Source of the DNA: Azorhizobium oxalatiphilum
Lineage (GTDB): Bacteria > Pseudomonadota > Alphaproteobacteria > Rhizobiales > Xanthobacteraceae
Reading direction: 5' to 3'
DNA: 64,000 nt
NCBI RefSeq assembly: GCF_014635325.1
Contig: NZ_BMCT01000004.1
Span: forward strand, 372,001-436,000
Shown here: piece by piece, positions 1 through 8,053 of the stretch
Position numbering within the stretch: the stretch's first letter is position 1
How the letters are laid out: each line of letters begins with the position of its first letter
Made by a program: the position numbers and the translations under genes
Notes under the pieces: model-generated
Databases searched by the model: none
Told to the model about the DNA's origin: nothing
Seen by the model: only the letters and a program-made list of their open reading frames with translations

Positions 1-337
1 CGGTGGGGGTGGAATAGAAGGGCGGGATGATCATCACCCCGTCCGCCCCCAGCTTCTCGGCGCGGCGGGAGAGGCGCACCACCTCGCGGGTGTCCTCCGC
101 CCCGGTGCCGATGAGCACGGGCACGCGCTTTGCTGCGCGGTCGATCACCGTCTTGGCGACCAGCTCCTGCTCGGCGTCCGAGAGGGAGAGGAACTCGCCG
201 GTGGAGCCGAGCGGGATCAGGCCGTGGATGCCCTCGTTGATCTGCCAGTCCACATAACGCTCGAGCGTGGCCACATCGACCTCACCCTTTGCGTCATAGG
301 GCGTGACCATCACGCTGTAGGTGCCGTGAAAGCTCAT
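1..337 (-). CDS. Dihydrodipicolinate synthase (DapA)-family aldolase, C-terminus cut by window edge
   Basis: The gene reads leftward from an ATG at 337 and runs off the window start, so only about 112 N-terminal residues are visible. They begin MSFHGTYSVMVTPYD and contain GLIPLGSTGEFLSL, the G-[ST]-T-G-E loop that binds the keto-acid carboxylate in the DapA/N-acetylneuraminate lyase superfamily, followed by a (beta/alpha)8-type pattern ending in MIIPPFYSTPT. Family members are cytoplasmic class I aldolases or dehydratases acting on pyruvate-like substrates. The gene lies 16 bp downstream of a second DapA-family gene and is probably in the same LacI-controlled transcript, which suggests sugar-acid or keto-acid catabolism rather than lysine synthesis. 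The substrate cannot be told, and the catalytic lysine lies outside the window. Confidence 0.85.
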   Translation of the reverse strand, partial: MSFHGTYSVMVTPYDAKGEVDVATLERYVDWQINEGIHGLIPLGSTGEFLSLSDAEQELVAKTVIDRAAKRVPVLIGTGAEDTREVVRLSRRAEKLGADGVMIIPPFYSTPT

Positions 338-353
338 GTGCGTGCGCTCCGGT

Positions 354-1283
354 TCAGGCGTCGAGCAGGCCGGCGGCCACCAGCGCGGCGCGGATCTCCG
401 CGCGCTCCTTGGCCTCGATGGGCAGCAGCGGCGGGCGCGGATCGGGATGGGGCAGGCGGCCGAGCAGATGCAGGGCTGTCTTCATGCGGTTGTGGCAGTC
501 CGCATGCGGGCGGCGATAGAAGGCGCGGCAGAGCGGATAGAGCCGGTCGTTGACCGCGCGGGCTGCGGTCAGATCACCCGCCGACATGGCGGCATAGAGC
601 TGCGCGAGCAGGTCCGGCACCACGCTGCCAATGCCGGAGAGGATGCCGTCCGCGCCATAGGCGAGGGAGGAGAACAGCCAGCCGTTGTTGGTGGTCAGGA
701 TGCTCACCGGCCGGTCAAGCGCGCGCAGCGCCCGTACATTGTCCTCATAGATTTCCGGAATGTCGCTGCCTTCCTTCACGCCGATGATGGAGGGCACCTC
801 CACGCAGAGGCGGGTCAGCAGCGCGGTCGAAAAATTCTGGCCCGAGCCACGCGAGAGCTGGAACAGCACGATCGGCAGCTTGGTCGCCGCCGCGACGGCG
901 GAGACGAAGCGCATCGCCATCTCCGGGCGGGCATCGCCGCCCTGCGCGAAGGCCGGCGGCGGGAACAGGAGGAGCGCATCGGCGCCCTCGGCCTCGGCAT
1001 CCTTGGCCAGCGCAACGGCGTCGGCGGTGTTGTCGGCCACCACGCCGGCCACCACGCCGACCGGGCGGGCGGCTGCAACCGCAAGGCGTATCACCCGCGC
1101 CCGTTCCGCCCGGTCTAGGGCCGAGACTTCACCCGCATGGCCGTTCACGACGACGGCCTTCATGCCTTCGGTGCCTGCCACCTGGGCAATGTGCGCGGAG
1201 AGTGCCGCCTCGTCGATGGCCCCGTCCGGCCGGAAAGGGGTGAGAGTTGCGGGCCATATGCCGCCGATGCCGCTCAGATCCAT
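354..1283 (-). CDS. DapA-family aldolase/lyase, divergent active site
   Basis: This 309-residue protein has the length and layout of a DapA-superfamily TIM barrel. The Schiff-base lysine is kept in IIGVKEGS (K170). The usual GTTGE loop reads NGHAGE (47-52), and the segment that normally reads YNVPSRT reads FQLSRGSG, so the proton-relay tyrosine is replaced by F141. Known family members use the lysine for imine formation and the tyrosine for proton transfer, so this enzyme probably catalyses a different lyase or dehydratase reaction. It is divergent from the LacI-family gene, with a LacI-type operator in its promoter, and is followed by another DapA-family gene. A role in sugar-acid or keto-acid breakdown is an inference. 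The substrate is unknown. Confidence 0.85.
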   Translation of the reverse strand: MDLSGIGGIWPATLTPFRPDGAIDEAALSAHIAQVAGTEGMKAVVVNGHAGEVSALDRAERARVIRLAVAAARPVGVVAGVVADNTADAVALAKDAEAEGADALLLFPPPAFAQGGDARPEMAMRFVSAVAAATKLPIVLFQLSRGSGQNFSTALLTRLCVEVPSIIGVKEGSDIPEIYEDNVRALRALDRPVSILTTNNGWLFSSLAYGADGILSGIGSVVPDLLAQLYAAMSAGDLTAARAVNDRLYPLCRAFYRRPHADCHNRMKTALHLLGRLPHPDPRPPLLPIEAKERAEIRAALVAAGLLDA

Positions 1284-1339
1284 GCCTGCCTCGCGTCCGC
1301 CTCATCTTTGGGCATTGTGCCCAATAAATGGAAAATTAC

Positions 1340-1353
1340 AGAAACCGTTTCCA
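1340..1353. promoter_or_regulatory. LacI-family operator in the promoter of the DapA-like operon
   Basis: AGAAACCGTTTCCA has the central CG and inverted arms of a LacI/GalR operator and matches 10 of 14 positions of the perfect site at 1429-1442. Read leftward, it lies just after a TTGACT (-35-like, 1358-1353) in the spacer before an AT-rich -10 region, where a bound repressor would block transcription of the aldolase genes. Confidence 0.6.
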
Positions 1354-1427
1354 GTCAACGGATAGATCGTAAATTCTGTTTCGGTCAAGGATTGACAGAA
1401 TAAAAAGATCGGAACTACCATTTGCGA

Positions 1428-2492
1428 ATGGAAACGTTTCCAAAAAAACCTGCAAAGCCCCGAGCGGAGAAGACGCGTGTCGGCGCCGTCACCCTGCGCG
1501 ATGTGGCGCGGGTGGCGAATGTCTCCGTGGCCACCGCCTCCCGCGCGCTGACCGGCACCGGCCTTGCCAGCGCGGAGACGCAGAAGCGCCTCATCCAGGT
1601 GGCGGCGGACCTGGGCTACCGGCCCAACACCTTCGCCCGTGGCCTCAAGACCAAGAGCTCAAAGCTCATCGGCCTTGCCATCCATAATCTGGAAAACGCC
1701 TCCTTCCGGGTGCTCGCAGAAGTGGTGCAGACCCGCATGCGGGCCTTGGGCTACGAGGTCATCCTCTCCATCACGTCTGATGATCCGGGGCAGGAGCGCA
1801 GTACGCTGGCGACGCTCGCCGATCACAGCATCGACGGCCTCATCGTGGTGCCCACCGGCGCCAATGGCCCGCAGTTGCTGGGGCTGGAGAATGCCGGCAT
1901 CCCCGTGGTCTGCGTGGTGCGCCGGGATGAGGGCGCGCTGCTGGAATCGGTGCTCGCCGCCGATCCCGAGGGCGCCTATGCCGGCACCCGCCACCTGCTG
2001 GCGCTGGGTCATCGCCGCATCGGCCTCATCGTCGGCCGCGAGGACACCACCTCCGGCAAAGAGCGTCTCGCCGGTTATCTGCGTGCCTTGCACGAGGCCG
2101 GCCTGCCCGTTGACCGCGCGCTCATCCATCATGGTCGCTACGTGCCCGAAACCGGCGTCACGGCGGCCAATGCCTTGCTGGCGCTGAAGGAACCGCCGAC
2201 CGCGCTGTTCGTCGCCAATCACGAATCCTCGCTGGGCGTGCTGCGGGTGGTGTCGGAACGCGGCATCAGCGTGCCGGATGATCTCTCGCTGCTCTGCTAC
2301 GAGGACACGCCCTGGTTCGAATGGCAGCGCCCGGCGCTGAGCGTGGTCGATAGCGGGGCCTCCGAAATGGCCAATCTCGTGGTGGACCGGCTGATGCAGC
2401 GCATCGGCGGGGCCGCGAATGGCGGCCGGGAATATCGCGTCGGCGTGCGGCTCATCGAGCGCGCATCCTGCCGCGCGCTGGAAGGACGTTGA
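1428..2492 (+). CDS. LacI/GalR-family transcriptional repressor
   Basis: This is a 354-residue cytoplasmic repressor. The N-terminal helix-turn-helix reads VTLRDVARVANVSVATASRA, with the hinge segment LGYRPNTFARGLKTK, followed by a periplasmic-binding-protein-like sensor domain (about residues 60-345). The ATG at 1428 is chosen over an in-frame TTG at 1422 because it fits the promoter. No Shine-Dalgarno sequence is obvious, consistent with a leaderless message. It probably binds the two TGGAAACG-type palindromes at 1340 and 1429, controlling the divergent aldolase genes and itself. The effector is probably a sugar acid or keto-acid, but that is an inference. The tautomerase gene starts 4 bp after its stop and may be co-transcribed. 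Confidence 0.93.
   Translation: METFPKKPAKPRAEKTRVGAVTLRDVARVANVSVATASRALTGTGLASAETQKRLIQVAADLGYRPNTFARGLKTKSSKLIGLAIHNLENASFRVLAEVVQTRMRALGYEVILSITSDDPGQERSTLATLADHSIDGLIVVPTGANGPQLLGLENAGIPVVCVVRRDEGALLESVLAADPEGAYAGTRHLLALGHRRIGLIVGREDTTSGKERLAGYLRALHEAGLPVDRALIHHGRYVPETGVTAANALLALKEPPTALFVANHESSLGVLRVVSERGISVPDDLSLLCYEDTPWFEWQRPALSVVDSGASEMANLVVDRLMQRIGGAANGGREYRVGVRLIERASCRALEGR
1429..1442. promoter_or_regulatory. Perfect LacI-family operator overlapping the repressor start codon
   Basis: TGGAAACGTTTCCA is a perfect 14-bp palindrome with the central CG typical of LacI/GalR operators. It overlaps the ATG at 1428. Upstream is TTGACA (1392-1397) and, 18 bp later, TACCAT (1416-1421) as a plausible -10. 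The transcript would then start very close to the ATG, perhaps leaderless, and the operator would allow autorepression. Confidence 0.7.
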
Positions 2493-2496
2493 AGCA

Positions 2497-2907
2497 ATGC
2501 CGTATCTGGAAGTCCTCGGTCCCCCCGCAGGCGTTGCGGAAAAGCAGGCGGCCGTGCGCGCCGTCACCGAGGCCGTCGTCTCGGCCTTTTCCGTGAGCCC
2601 GGCCACCGTGACCGTCTATTTCCTGCCCGTTCAGGTCGCCGATTATGGCCATGAGGGCACGCTGGGTCTTGAAGGTCGGCAGATGCGGGTGTTCGCCAAG
2701 ATGCATGCCTATCGCCGGGGCGTCGCCGAGCGGCGCAAGGCGGCGGTGGGGATCACGCAGGCGCTGGCCACCTGCTTCGGCGCCGACCCCGATGATGTGG
2801 CCGTCTACTTCATGGACCGCACGCTGGATGAAGTGGCCCATGGCGGCGGCATGGCTTGCGACGACGCGGCCGAGGCCGCCCGCGTGCCCGTCGCCCTCGC
2901 GAAATAG
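2497..2907 (+). CDS. Tautomerase-family protein (fused 4-OT-like repeats)
   Basis: The 136-residue product starts MPYLEVLGPP. Removing Met would expose the N-terminal proline that is the catalytic base of the 4-oxalocrotonate tautomerase superfamily. Two 4-OT-sized halves are visible: about 1-60 (EKQAAVRAVTEAVVSAFSV...VTVYF) and about 68-125 (ERRKAAVGITQALATCFGA...VAVYFMD). This matches the fused-dimer, CHMI/cis-CaaD-like architecture. The second half has no proline at its equivalent start, so only one proline-based active site is expected. The start at 2497 follows the repressor stop by 4 bp; upstream in-frame starts lie inside the repressor gene and are ignored. The acyl-CoA dehydrogenase gene follows, suggesting a shared degradative pathway. 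Confidence 0.82.
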   Translation: MPYLEVLGPPAGVAEKQAAVRAVTEAVVSAFSVSPATVTVYFLPVQVADYGHEGTLGLEGRQMRVFAKMHAYRRGVAERRKAAVGITQALATCFGADPDDVAVYFMDRTLDEVAHGGGMACDDAAEAARVPVALAK

Positions 2908-2938
2908 CATTCCCGAATTTGCCCGAGTGAGTGGACCC

Positions 2939-4081
2939 ATGGACCAGTTCTACACCGAAGACCAGAAGGCCCTGCGCGAGACCGCTCGTCGCTTCGCCGA
3001 GCGCGAAGTGCTGCCCCGCGCCGCCGCCATCGACAAGGATGACGTGTTCGACCGCACGCTTTACGAGCGCATGGCCGAACTCGGACTCTATGGCATCAGC
3101 CTCGCGGAGGATGCGGGCGGCGCCGGGCTGGATACGGTCTCGGTGTGCCTCGTCATGGAAGAGATTGCCCGCTGCTCGGGGGCCATCGGCAATGTGTTCG
3201 CCATTCCCGTCGAGGCGGCGCTGTTCCTCAACCAGCACGGCAATGACAGCCAGAAGGCGCTGATCCCGGACCTTCTGGCCGGCCGCATCGTGCCTGCCAC
3301 CGCCGTCTCCGAGCCGGACCATGGCTCGGATGTGGCCAGCATGACCTCCACCGCCACTCCGGTGGAAGGCGGCTACATCCTCAACGGCACCAAGGCGTGG
3401 GTCACGCTTGGCGGTGTCTGCGACAAGGTGATGGTGTTCGCCCGCACTGCGAAGGATGCAGGCCACAAGTCCATCTCCTGCCTGCTGGTGGATGCCAACC
3501 AGCCGGGCGTGGTGCGCGGCAAGCTGGAGGAACTGCTGGGCATGCACGGGCTGGAGGACTGCCAGCTCGTGTTCCAGGATGTGTTCGTGCCCCGCGATGC
3601 GGTGGTCGGCCCGGAGAACCAGGCCTTCAAGATGGCCATGGGCAACTTCAATTTCAGCCGCCTCATGATGTCCTCCATGGCGCTGGGCATGGCGCAGGCG
3701 GCCATGGAAGATGCGGTGGCCTATGCCCGCACCCGCAAGCAGTTCGGCTCACCCATCATGAGCTTCCAGGCGGTGCAGTTCATGATCGCCGACATGTCCA
3801 CGGACATCGCCGCTGCGCGCATGCTCATCCACCATGCGGCGCGCATGCATGATGCCGGCATGTCCATCGCCAAGGAAGCCGCGCACGCAAAGCTGTTCAC
3901 CACCGACATGGCCATGAAGCACGTGTCCAACGCGCTTCAGATCCATGGCGGCAATGGCTATTCGCGCGAATATCGCATCGAGCGCCTGTTCCGCGATGTG
4001 CGCCTTGCCCAGATCTATGAAGGCACCAACCAGATCCAGCGCATGATCATCGCGCGCCAGGTCGAAAAAGAACTGGCGTGA
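2939..4081 (+). CDS. Acyl-CoA dehydrogenase
   Basis: This 380-residue flavoenzyme has standard family length. It begins MDQFYTEDQKALRETARRFA (N-terminal helical domain). The middle beta domain carries AVSEPDHGSDVASMTSTA and LNGTKAWVTLGG, and the C-terminal helical domain carries RKQFGSPIMSFQAVQFMIADM and the signature GGNGYSREYRIERLFRDVRL. Downstream, QIYEGTNQIQRMIIARQV contains the YEGT glutamate, which is the catalytic base in most acyl-CoA dehydrogenases. It would oxidise an acyl-CoA at C2-C3 and pass electrons to ETF. It is followed 7 bp later by a CoA-transferase and then a MaoC hydratase, so these genes form a short module for activation, oxidation and hydration of an organic acid. The exact acyl substrate is not evident. 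Confidence 0.93.
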   Translation: MDQFYTEDQKALRETARRFAEREVLPRAAAIDKDDVFDRTLYERMAELGLYGISLAEDAGGAGLDTVSVCLVMEEIARCSGAIGNVFAIPVEAALFLNQHGNDSQKALIPDLLAGRIVPATAVSEPDHGSDVASMTSTATPVEGGYILNGTKAWVTLGGVCDKVMVFARTAKDAGHKSISCLLVDANQPGVVRGKLEELLGMHGLEDCQLVFQDVFVPRDAVVGPENQAFKMAMGNFNFSRLMMSSMALGMAQAAMEDAVAYARTRKQFGSPIMSFQAVQFMIADMSTDIAAARMLIHHAARMHDAGMSIAKEAAHAKLFTTDMAMKHVSNALQIHGGNGYSREYRIERLFRDVRLAQIYEGTNQIQRMIIARQVEKELA

Positions 4082-4088
4082 GGCGATC

Positions 4089-5678
4089 ATGATCTCTTCG
4101 CTCACACCCGATCAGGCGGCAGCCCTCATCAAGGACGGCGATTTCGTCATCGCCGGCGGCAATGGCGGCTCGGGTTCGCCCGAAGCCCTGTTCGAGGCGG
4201 TCGAGAAGCGCTTCCTCGCAGGCCAGGGGCCGCACAATATCACCCTGCTGCACATCACCGGCGTCGGCGCGGTGACGGAAAAGGGCATGTGCCGCTTCGC
4301 CCACAAGGGGCTGGTGAAGCGGGTCATCGGCGGTCATTTCGGCCTGCAACTGCCGCTGATGAAGATGATCGTCGAGAATGAGGTGGAGGGCTACAACCTC
4401 CCGCAGGGCGTTCTCACGCACCTGTGTCGCGCCATGGCCGGCAAGCAGCCGGGCGTGCTCACGCAGGTTGGCCTTGAGACCTATATGGACCCGCGCCAGG
4501 ACGGCGGGCGCATGAACAGCGTCACCACCGAGCAACTGGTGGATCTCGTCACGCTCTCGGGCACGGATTACCTGCTCTACAAGGCGCCCGGCGTCCCCAA
4601 TGTCGCGCTGCTGCGCGGCACCACGGCGGATGAAGACGGCTATGTGAGCATGGAGCACGAGGCCACCACGCGCGAGGATCTGTCCATCGCGCAGGCGGTC
4701 CACAATGCCGGCGGCATCGTCATCTGTCAGGTGAAGCGCGTGGTGAAGCGCGGCTCCATCAATCCGCACATGGTGCAGATCCCCGGCTTCCTCGTGGACC
4801 ACATCGTGGTGGTGCCGGAGCAGATGCAGACCTACGGCACGGTCTATGATCCCGCCCGCTCCGGCGAGACCCGCGTGCCCACCTCGCAGATCGCGCCTGA
4901 GCCTCTGAGCATGCGCAAGGTGATGGCACGCCGCGCCGCCTTCGAGCTGCGGGCGAAGGACGTGGTGAACCTCGGCGTGGGCGTTTCTGCGCTGATCCCG
5001 AACGTGGCGGCAGAGGAGGGGATCGAGGATCTCATCACCCTCACCGTGGAAGCGGGCGTCATTGGCGGCGTGCCGGGGCATGCCCGCGAATTCGGCACGG
5101 CGGTCAATCCGCGCGCCATCATGGATCAAGGCTACCAGTTCGATTTCTACGATGGCGGCGGCCTCACCTGCGCCTTCCTCTCCTTCGCCGAGGTCGATCC
5201 GCGCGGAAACATCAATGTCACCCGCTTCGGCAAGCGCTATGACGGGTCCGGCGGCTTCATCAACATTACCCAGCGCACGCCGCGCCTCGTCTTCTCCGGA
5301 TCGCTCACCGGCGGCGATCTGGACATCGACGTGGAGAATGGCGCGCTCGCCATCCGCCGCGACGGCAAGTTCAAGAAGTTCGTGCCGGAGGTGGGGCAGG
5401 TGTCCTTCTCGGGGCCGCTGGCGCTGAAGCGCGGGCAGCGCGTGACCTTTGTCACCGATCGCGCCGTGTTCGAGCTGGAGGCCGAGGGCCTCGTGCTCAC
5501 CGAGATCGCGCCCGGCGTGCGATTGCAGGAAGACGTGCTCGACAAGCTGGGTTTTGCCGTTGCGGTCTCGCCCCAGCTTAAGACCATGGATGCGCGCATC
5601 TTCCAGCCCGGTCCCATGGCCTTGCGCGAGGATTTTTTGGCGCACGGTCCGCGTCATGCGGGGAGGGCAGCAGCATGA
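4089..5678 (+). CDS. Acyl-CoA:carboxylate CoA-transferase (YdiF/family I, fused alpha-beta)
   Basis: At 529 residues this is a single-chain family I CoA-transferase in which the alpha and beta parts are fused. The N-terminal half has the glycine-rich segment FVIAGGNGGSGSPEALFEAV, and the second half contains TLTVEAGVIGGVPG. The glutamate of that motif (E321) is the residue that forms the covalent gamma-glutamyl-CoA intermediate in this family. It would move CoA from a donor such as acetyl-CoA to a carboxylic acid. It sits between an acyl-CoA dehydrogenase and a MaoC hydratase, overlapping the latter by 4 bp, so it probably activates the substrate of that pathway. Specificity is unknown. Confidence 0.9.
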   Translation: MISSLTPDQAAALIKDGDFVIAGGNGGSGSPEALFEAVEKRFLAGQGPHNITLLHITGVGAVTEKGMCRFAHKGLVKRVIGGHFGLQLPLMKMIVENEVEGYNLPQGVLTHLCRAMAGKQPGVLTQVGLETYMDPRQDGGRMNSVTTEQLVDLVTLSGTDYLLYKAPGVPNVALLRGTTADEDGYVSMEHEATTREDLSIAQAVHNAGGIVICQVKRVVKRGSINPHMVQIPGFLVDHIVVVPEQMQTYGTVYDPARSGETRVPTSQIAPEPLSMRKVMARRAAFELRAKDVVNLGVGVSALIPNVAAEEGIEDLITLTVEAGVIGGVPGHAREFGTAVNPRAIMDQGYQFDFYDGGGLTCAFLSFAEVDPRGNINVTRFGKRYDGSGGFINITQRTPRLVFSGSLTGGDLDIDVENGALAIRRDGKFKKFVPEVGQVSFSGPLALKRGQRVTFVTDRAVFELEAEGLVLTEIAPGVRLQEDVLDKLGFAVAVSPQLKTMDARIFQPGPMALREDFLAHGPRHAGRAAA

Positions 5679-6148
5679 GCCAGGCCGGACCCGACCTCTA
5701 TTATGAGGACGTGGTGGTGGGCACGGAGATGTCCTCCGCCCCGCACACGCTGACGGCCGCCGACATCGCGGCCTTCTGCGACCTCACCCATGACCATCAT
5801 CCGCTGCATACGGATGCGGACTATGCGCGCACGCGCGGCTATTCCGGCGTCATCGCCCACGGGCTCTACGGCCTCGCCCTCATGGAGGGGCTGAAGACCG
5901 CGATGGGGCTCTATGAGAACTCCTCCATCGCGTCGCTCGGCTGGGAGAAGGTGCGCTTCGTGCGCCCGGTGGTGGCCGGCGACACGGTGCACGTCACCTT
6001 CACCTTCACCGACAAGCGCCTCTCCTCCAAAGGGGGCAGGGGCGTGATCACCGAGGATCTGCGGCTGGTCAACCAGCGCGGCGAAACCGTCATCGAGGCG
6101 CAGCACGCCGCCCTCGTTCTCACCCGGCACGACACTTGCAAAGAATGA
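5675..6148 (+). CDS. MaoC-family (R)-hydratase
   Basis: This 157-residue single hotdog-fold protein begins LYYEDVVVGTEM. Its hydratase-2 motif reads AFCDLTHDHHPLHTDADYAR with a downstream GVIAHGLYGLALMEG helix. The Asp and His of the D-x-x-H-P-x-H-x-D pattern fit the catalytic dyad of MaoC and (R)-enoyl-CoA hydratases. It would hydrate the enoyl-CoA made by the nearby acyl-CoA dehydrogenase. The ATG overlaps the CoA-transferase stop (ATGA), implying translational coupling. The precise substrate is not known. Confidence 0.88.
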   Translation: MSQAGPDLYYEDVVVGTEMSSAPHTLTAADIAAFCDLTHDHHPLHTDADYARTRGYSGVIAHGLYGLALMEGLKTAMGLYENSSIASLGWEKVRFVRPVVAGDTVHVTFTFTDKRLSSKGGRGVITEDLRLVNQRGETVIEAQHAALVLTRHDTCKE

Positions 6149-6208
6149 GGCTCCAGACCTCACCGCAACTGTAAGGCCATGGCTCACAACTCAGAGGGGA
6201 ACCTAGCC

Positions 6209-7045
6209 ATGCGTATCACCGCCGCAACCTTGGGTCTGGTGCTTGCCGTCGCGCTCGGCGGGCAGGCCAGTGCCCAGGCCTGCAAGCCGAAGATTTCCGC
6301 CGACCATCTCGTGGAGGCCGGCAAGTTGCAGATGTCCATCAACCCCACGCTGCCCCCGCAGCAGTTCGTGGACGAGAAGGGCGAGCTGCAGGGCCTGAAC
6401 GTGGAACTGGGCAAGGAGATCGCCAAGCGCCTCTGCCTTGAGCCGTCCTTCGTTCGCATGGACATGCCACCCATGATCCCGGCCATGAAGCAGGGCCGCT
6501 TCGACGCCATCAACACCGGCATGTTCTGGACCGATGAGCGCTCCAAGCTCATGTTCATGGTGCCCTATGGTATGCAGGCGCTCAGCATCTACACCCTGCC
6601 GACGTCCAAGATGAAGATCGAGAAGTTCGAGGATCTCTCCGGCCACGTGGTCGGCATCGAGACCGCGACCTATCAGGAGCGCAAGTCGCGCGAGTTCAAT
6701 GACGGCATGGTGGCGAAGGGCATGAAGCCCATCGACTTCCGCACCTTCTCCACCGTCACCGAGACCTCCGCCGCGCTGCGCGCCGGCCAGCTGGAAGCGG
6801 GCATCAATATCGACGAGACCGCCATCAGCCTGCAGGAGCGCGGCATCGTGAAGATCTGGGTGTCGGGTCTCATCCCCACCGACATCACCTTTGCCTTCCG
6901 CGACAAGGCGGTGGCGGAAGCGGCCGCCGAAGCCCTCACCGAGATCAGGAAGGACGGCTTCTACGACAAGGTGTTCGACAAGTTCCACATGACCCGCCTC
7001 GGTGCGGATCGTCCGTTCGCCATCCGCGGCCCCGGCCCGAACTGA
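6209..7045 (+). CDS. Periplasmic substrate-binding protein of a polar amino-acid-type ABC transporter
   Basis: This is a 278-residue SBP_bac_3-type binding protein. The start at 6209 is chosen because GAGGGGAA lies about 8 bp upstream and because it gives a clean signal peptide (RITAATLGLVLAVALGGQASAQA). An in-frame ATG at 6179 would add 10 polar residues. The mature part contains PQQFVDEKGELQGLNVELGKEIAKRL, MIPAMKQGRFDAINTGMFWTDER and DLSGHVVGIETATYQE, typical for polar amino acid or opine-like ligands. The matching permease follows at 7177. No ATPase gene adjoins, so the transporter must use one encoded elsewhere. The preceding acyl-CoA genes suggest, but do not prove, that it imports their substrate. 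Confidence 0.88.
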   Translation: MRITAATLGLVLAVALGGQASAQACKPKISADHLVEAGKLQMSINPTLPPQQFVDEKGELQGLNVELGKEIAKRLCLEPSFVRMDMPPMIPAMKQGRFDAINTGMFWTDERSKLMFMVPYGMQALSIYTLPTSKMKIEKFEDLSGHVVGIETATYQERKSREFNDGMVAKGMKPIDFRTFSTVTETSAALRAGQLEAGINIDETAISLQERGIVKIWVSGLIPTDITFAFRDKAVAEAAAEALTEIRKDGFYDKVFDKFHMTRLGADRPFAIRGPGPN

Positions 7046-7176
7046 TGACGCGGGAGCCTGCCGCCCCTGGGTCGAAGCGATCCCTGCGCGGCAGGCTCAA
7101 GCCTCTCCGTCTCAAGTGATTTCTGGATCGTTCCGGTGGTTTCACCGGGGCGGCGAGCGCTCCAAGGAGCAGCCCG

Positions 7177-7920
7177 ATGTTCGATGTCCACGCGTTCCTG
7201 TCCTATCTGACCAATGCCTATCTGCTGCAGGGCGTGCTGGTCACGATCGGGCTGACCATCGCGACGATGTTCCTCGGCCTGCTGCTCGCCCTGCCGCTTG
7301 CGCTCGGCAACATGTCGCGCGTGCGCCTCATCCGCTGGGCGTCGGGCTTCTATGTCTGGGTGTTCCGGGGCACGCCGCTGCTTGTTCAGCTGGTGATCAT
7401 CTACACCGGCCTGCCCCAGCTCGGCCTGCGCTTCGGGGTGCTGATGTCGGTGCTCCTCGCGCTCTCCCTCAACGAGGCGGCCTATCTGTCGGAGACCATC
7501 CGCGCCGGTTTCAAGGCGGTGTCGAAGGGGCAGGTGGAGGCAGCGAAGGCGCTGGGCCTCTCCCGCTGGGCGACCCTGCGCCTCGTCACCCTCCCGCAGG
7601 TCATCCGCATCATCATCCCGCCGCTGGGCAATTCCGTGAACGGCCTGCTGAAGGCCACCTCGCTCGCCTCCGTCATCTCGCTGGAAGAGCTGATGCGCCG
7701 CTCTCAGGTGCTCATGCAGATCAAGTTCGAGGTGCTGGAGCTCTATTGCGTCGCCGCGGTCTATTACCTCGTGCTCACCACCCTGTGGGATCGGGTGCAG
7801 GTGCGGCTGGAGCGGCATTACGGCAAGGCCTATGAGGCGACCGACGGCCTGCCAAAGCGCGGCTGGAAGGCCATGCTCACCAGTTATCTGCCCATGCGGC
7901 GGGTGGCGCAGTCCTCCTGA
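7177..7920 (+). CDS. Amino-acid-type ABC transporter permease (HisM/GlnP family)
   Basis: This 247-residue inner-membrane protein has about five hydrophobic segments and the HisMQ-family signatures GVLVTIGLTIATMFLGLLLA and VWVFRGTPLLVQLVIIY. The EAA loop reads EAAKALGLSRWATLRLVTLPQ and contacts the ATPase. It forms the channel for the binding protein encoded 131 bp upstream. Only one permease and no ATP-binding gene are present, so it may act as a homodimer with an ATPase encoded elsewhere. The hydrophilic C-terminus (KRGWKAMLTSYLPMRR) is unremarkable. Confidence 0.9.
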   Translation: MFDVHAFLSYLTNAYLLQGVLVTIGLTIATMFLGLLLALPLALGNMSRVRLIRWASGFYVWVFRGTPLLVQLVIIYTGLPQLGLRFGVLMSVLLALSLNEAAYLSETIRAGFKAVSKGQVEAAKALGLSRWATLRLVTLPQVIRIIIPPLGNSVNGLLKATSLASVISLEELMRRSQVLMQIKFEVLELYCVAAVYYLVLTTLWDRVQVRLERHYGKAYEATDGLPKRGWKAMLTSYLPMRRVAQSS

Positions 7921-8053
7921 GGCGCTTCCGTCCGCGCGCCGTTCACGAACGCGCGCGCGGTGCCCAACACTCCGCCCTTCCCGTGTAGGGTCGTCGCCGA
8001 TGACCCAGCGTCGCCCGGTTCAACCGGGCCGGCGCGCGGAGAAGGAGCGCGAC

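Noticed and set aside
4047-5657. 536-residue open frame antisense to the CoA-transferase gene
   Set aside because: It is a GC-bias shadow: composition is His/Arg/Ala/Gly-rich with no family motif, and the opposite strand encodes a well-conserved enzyme.
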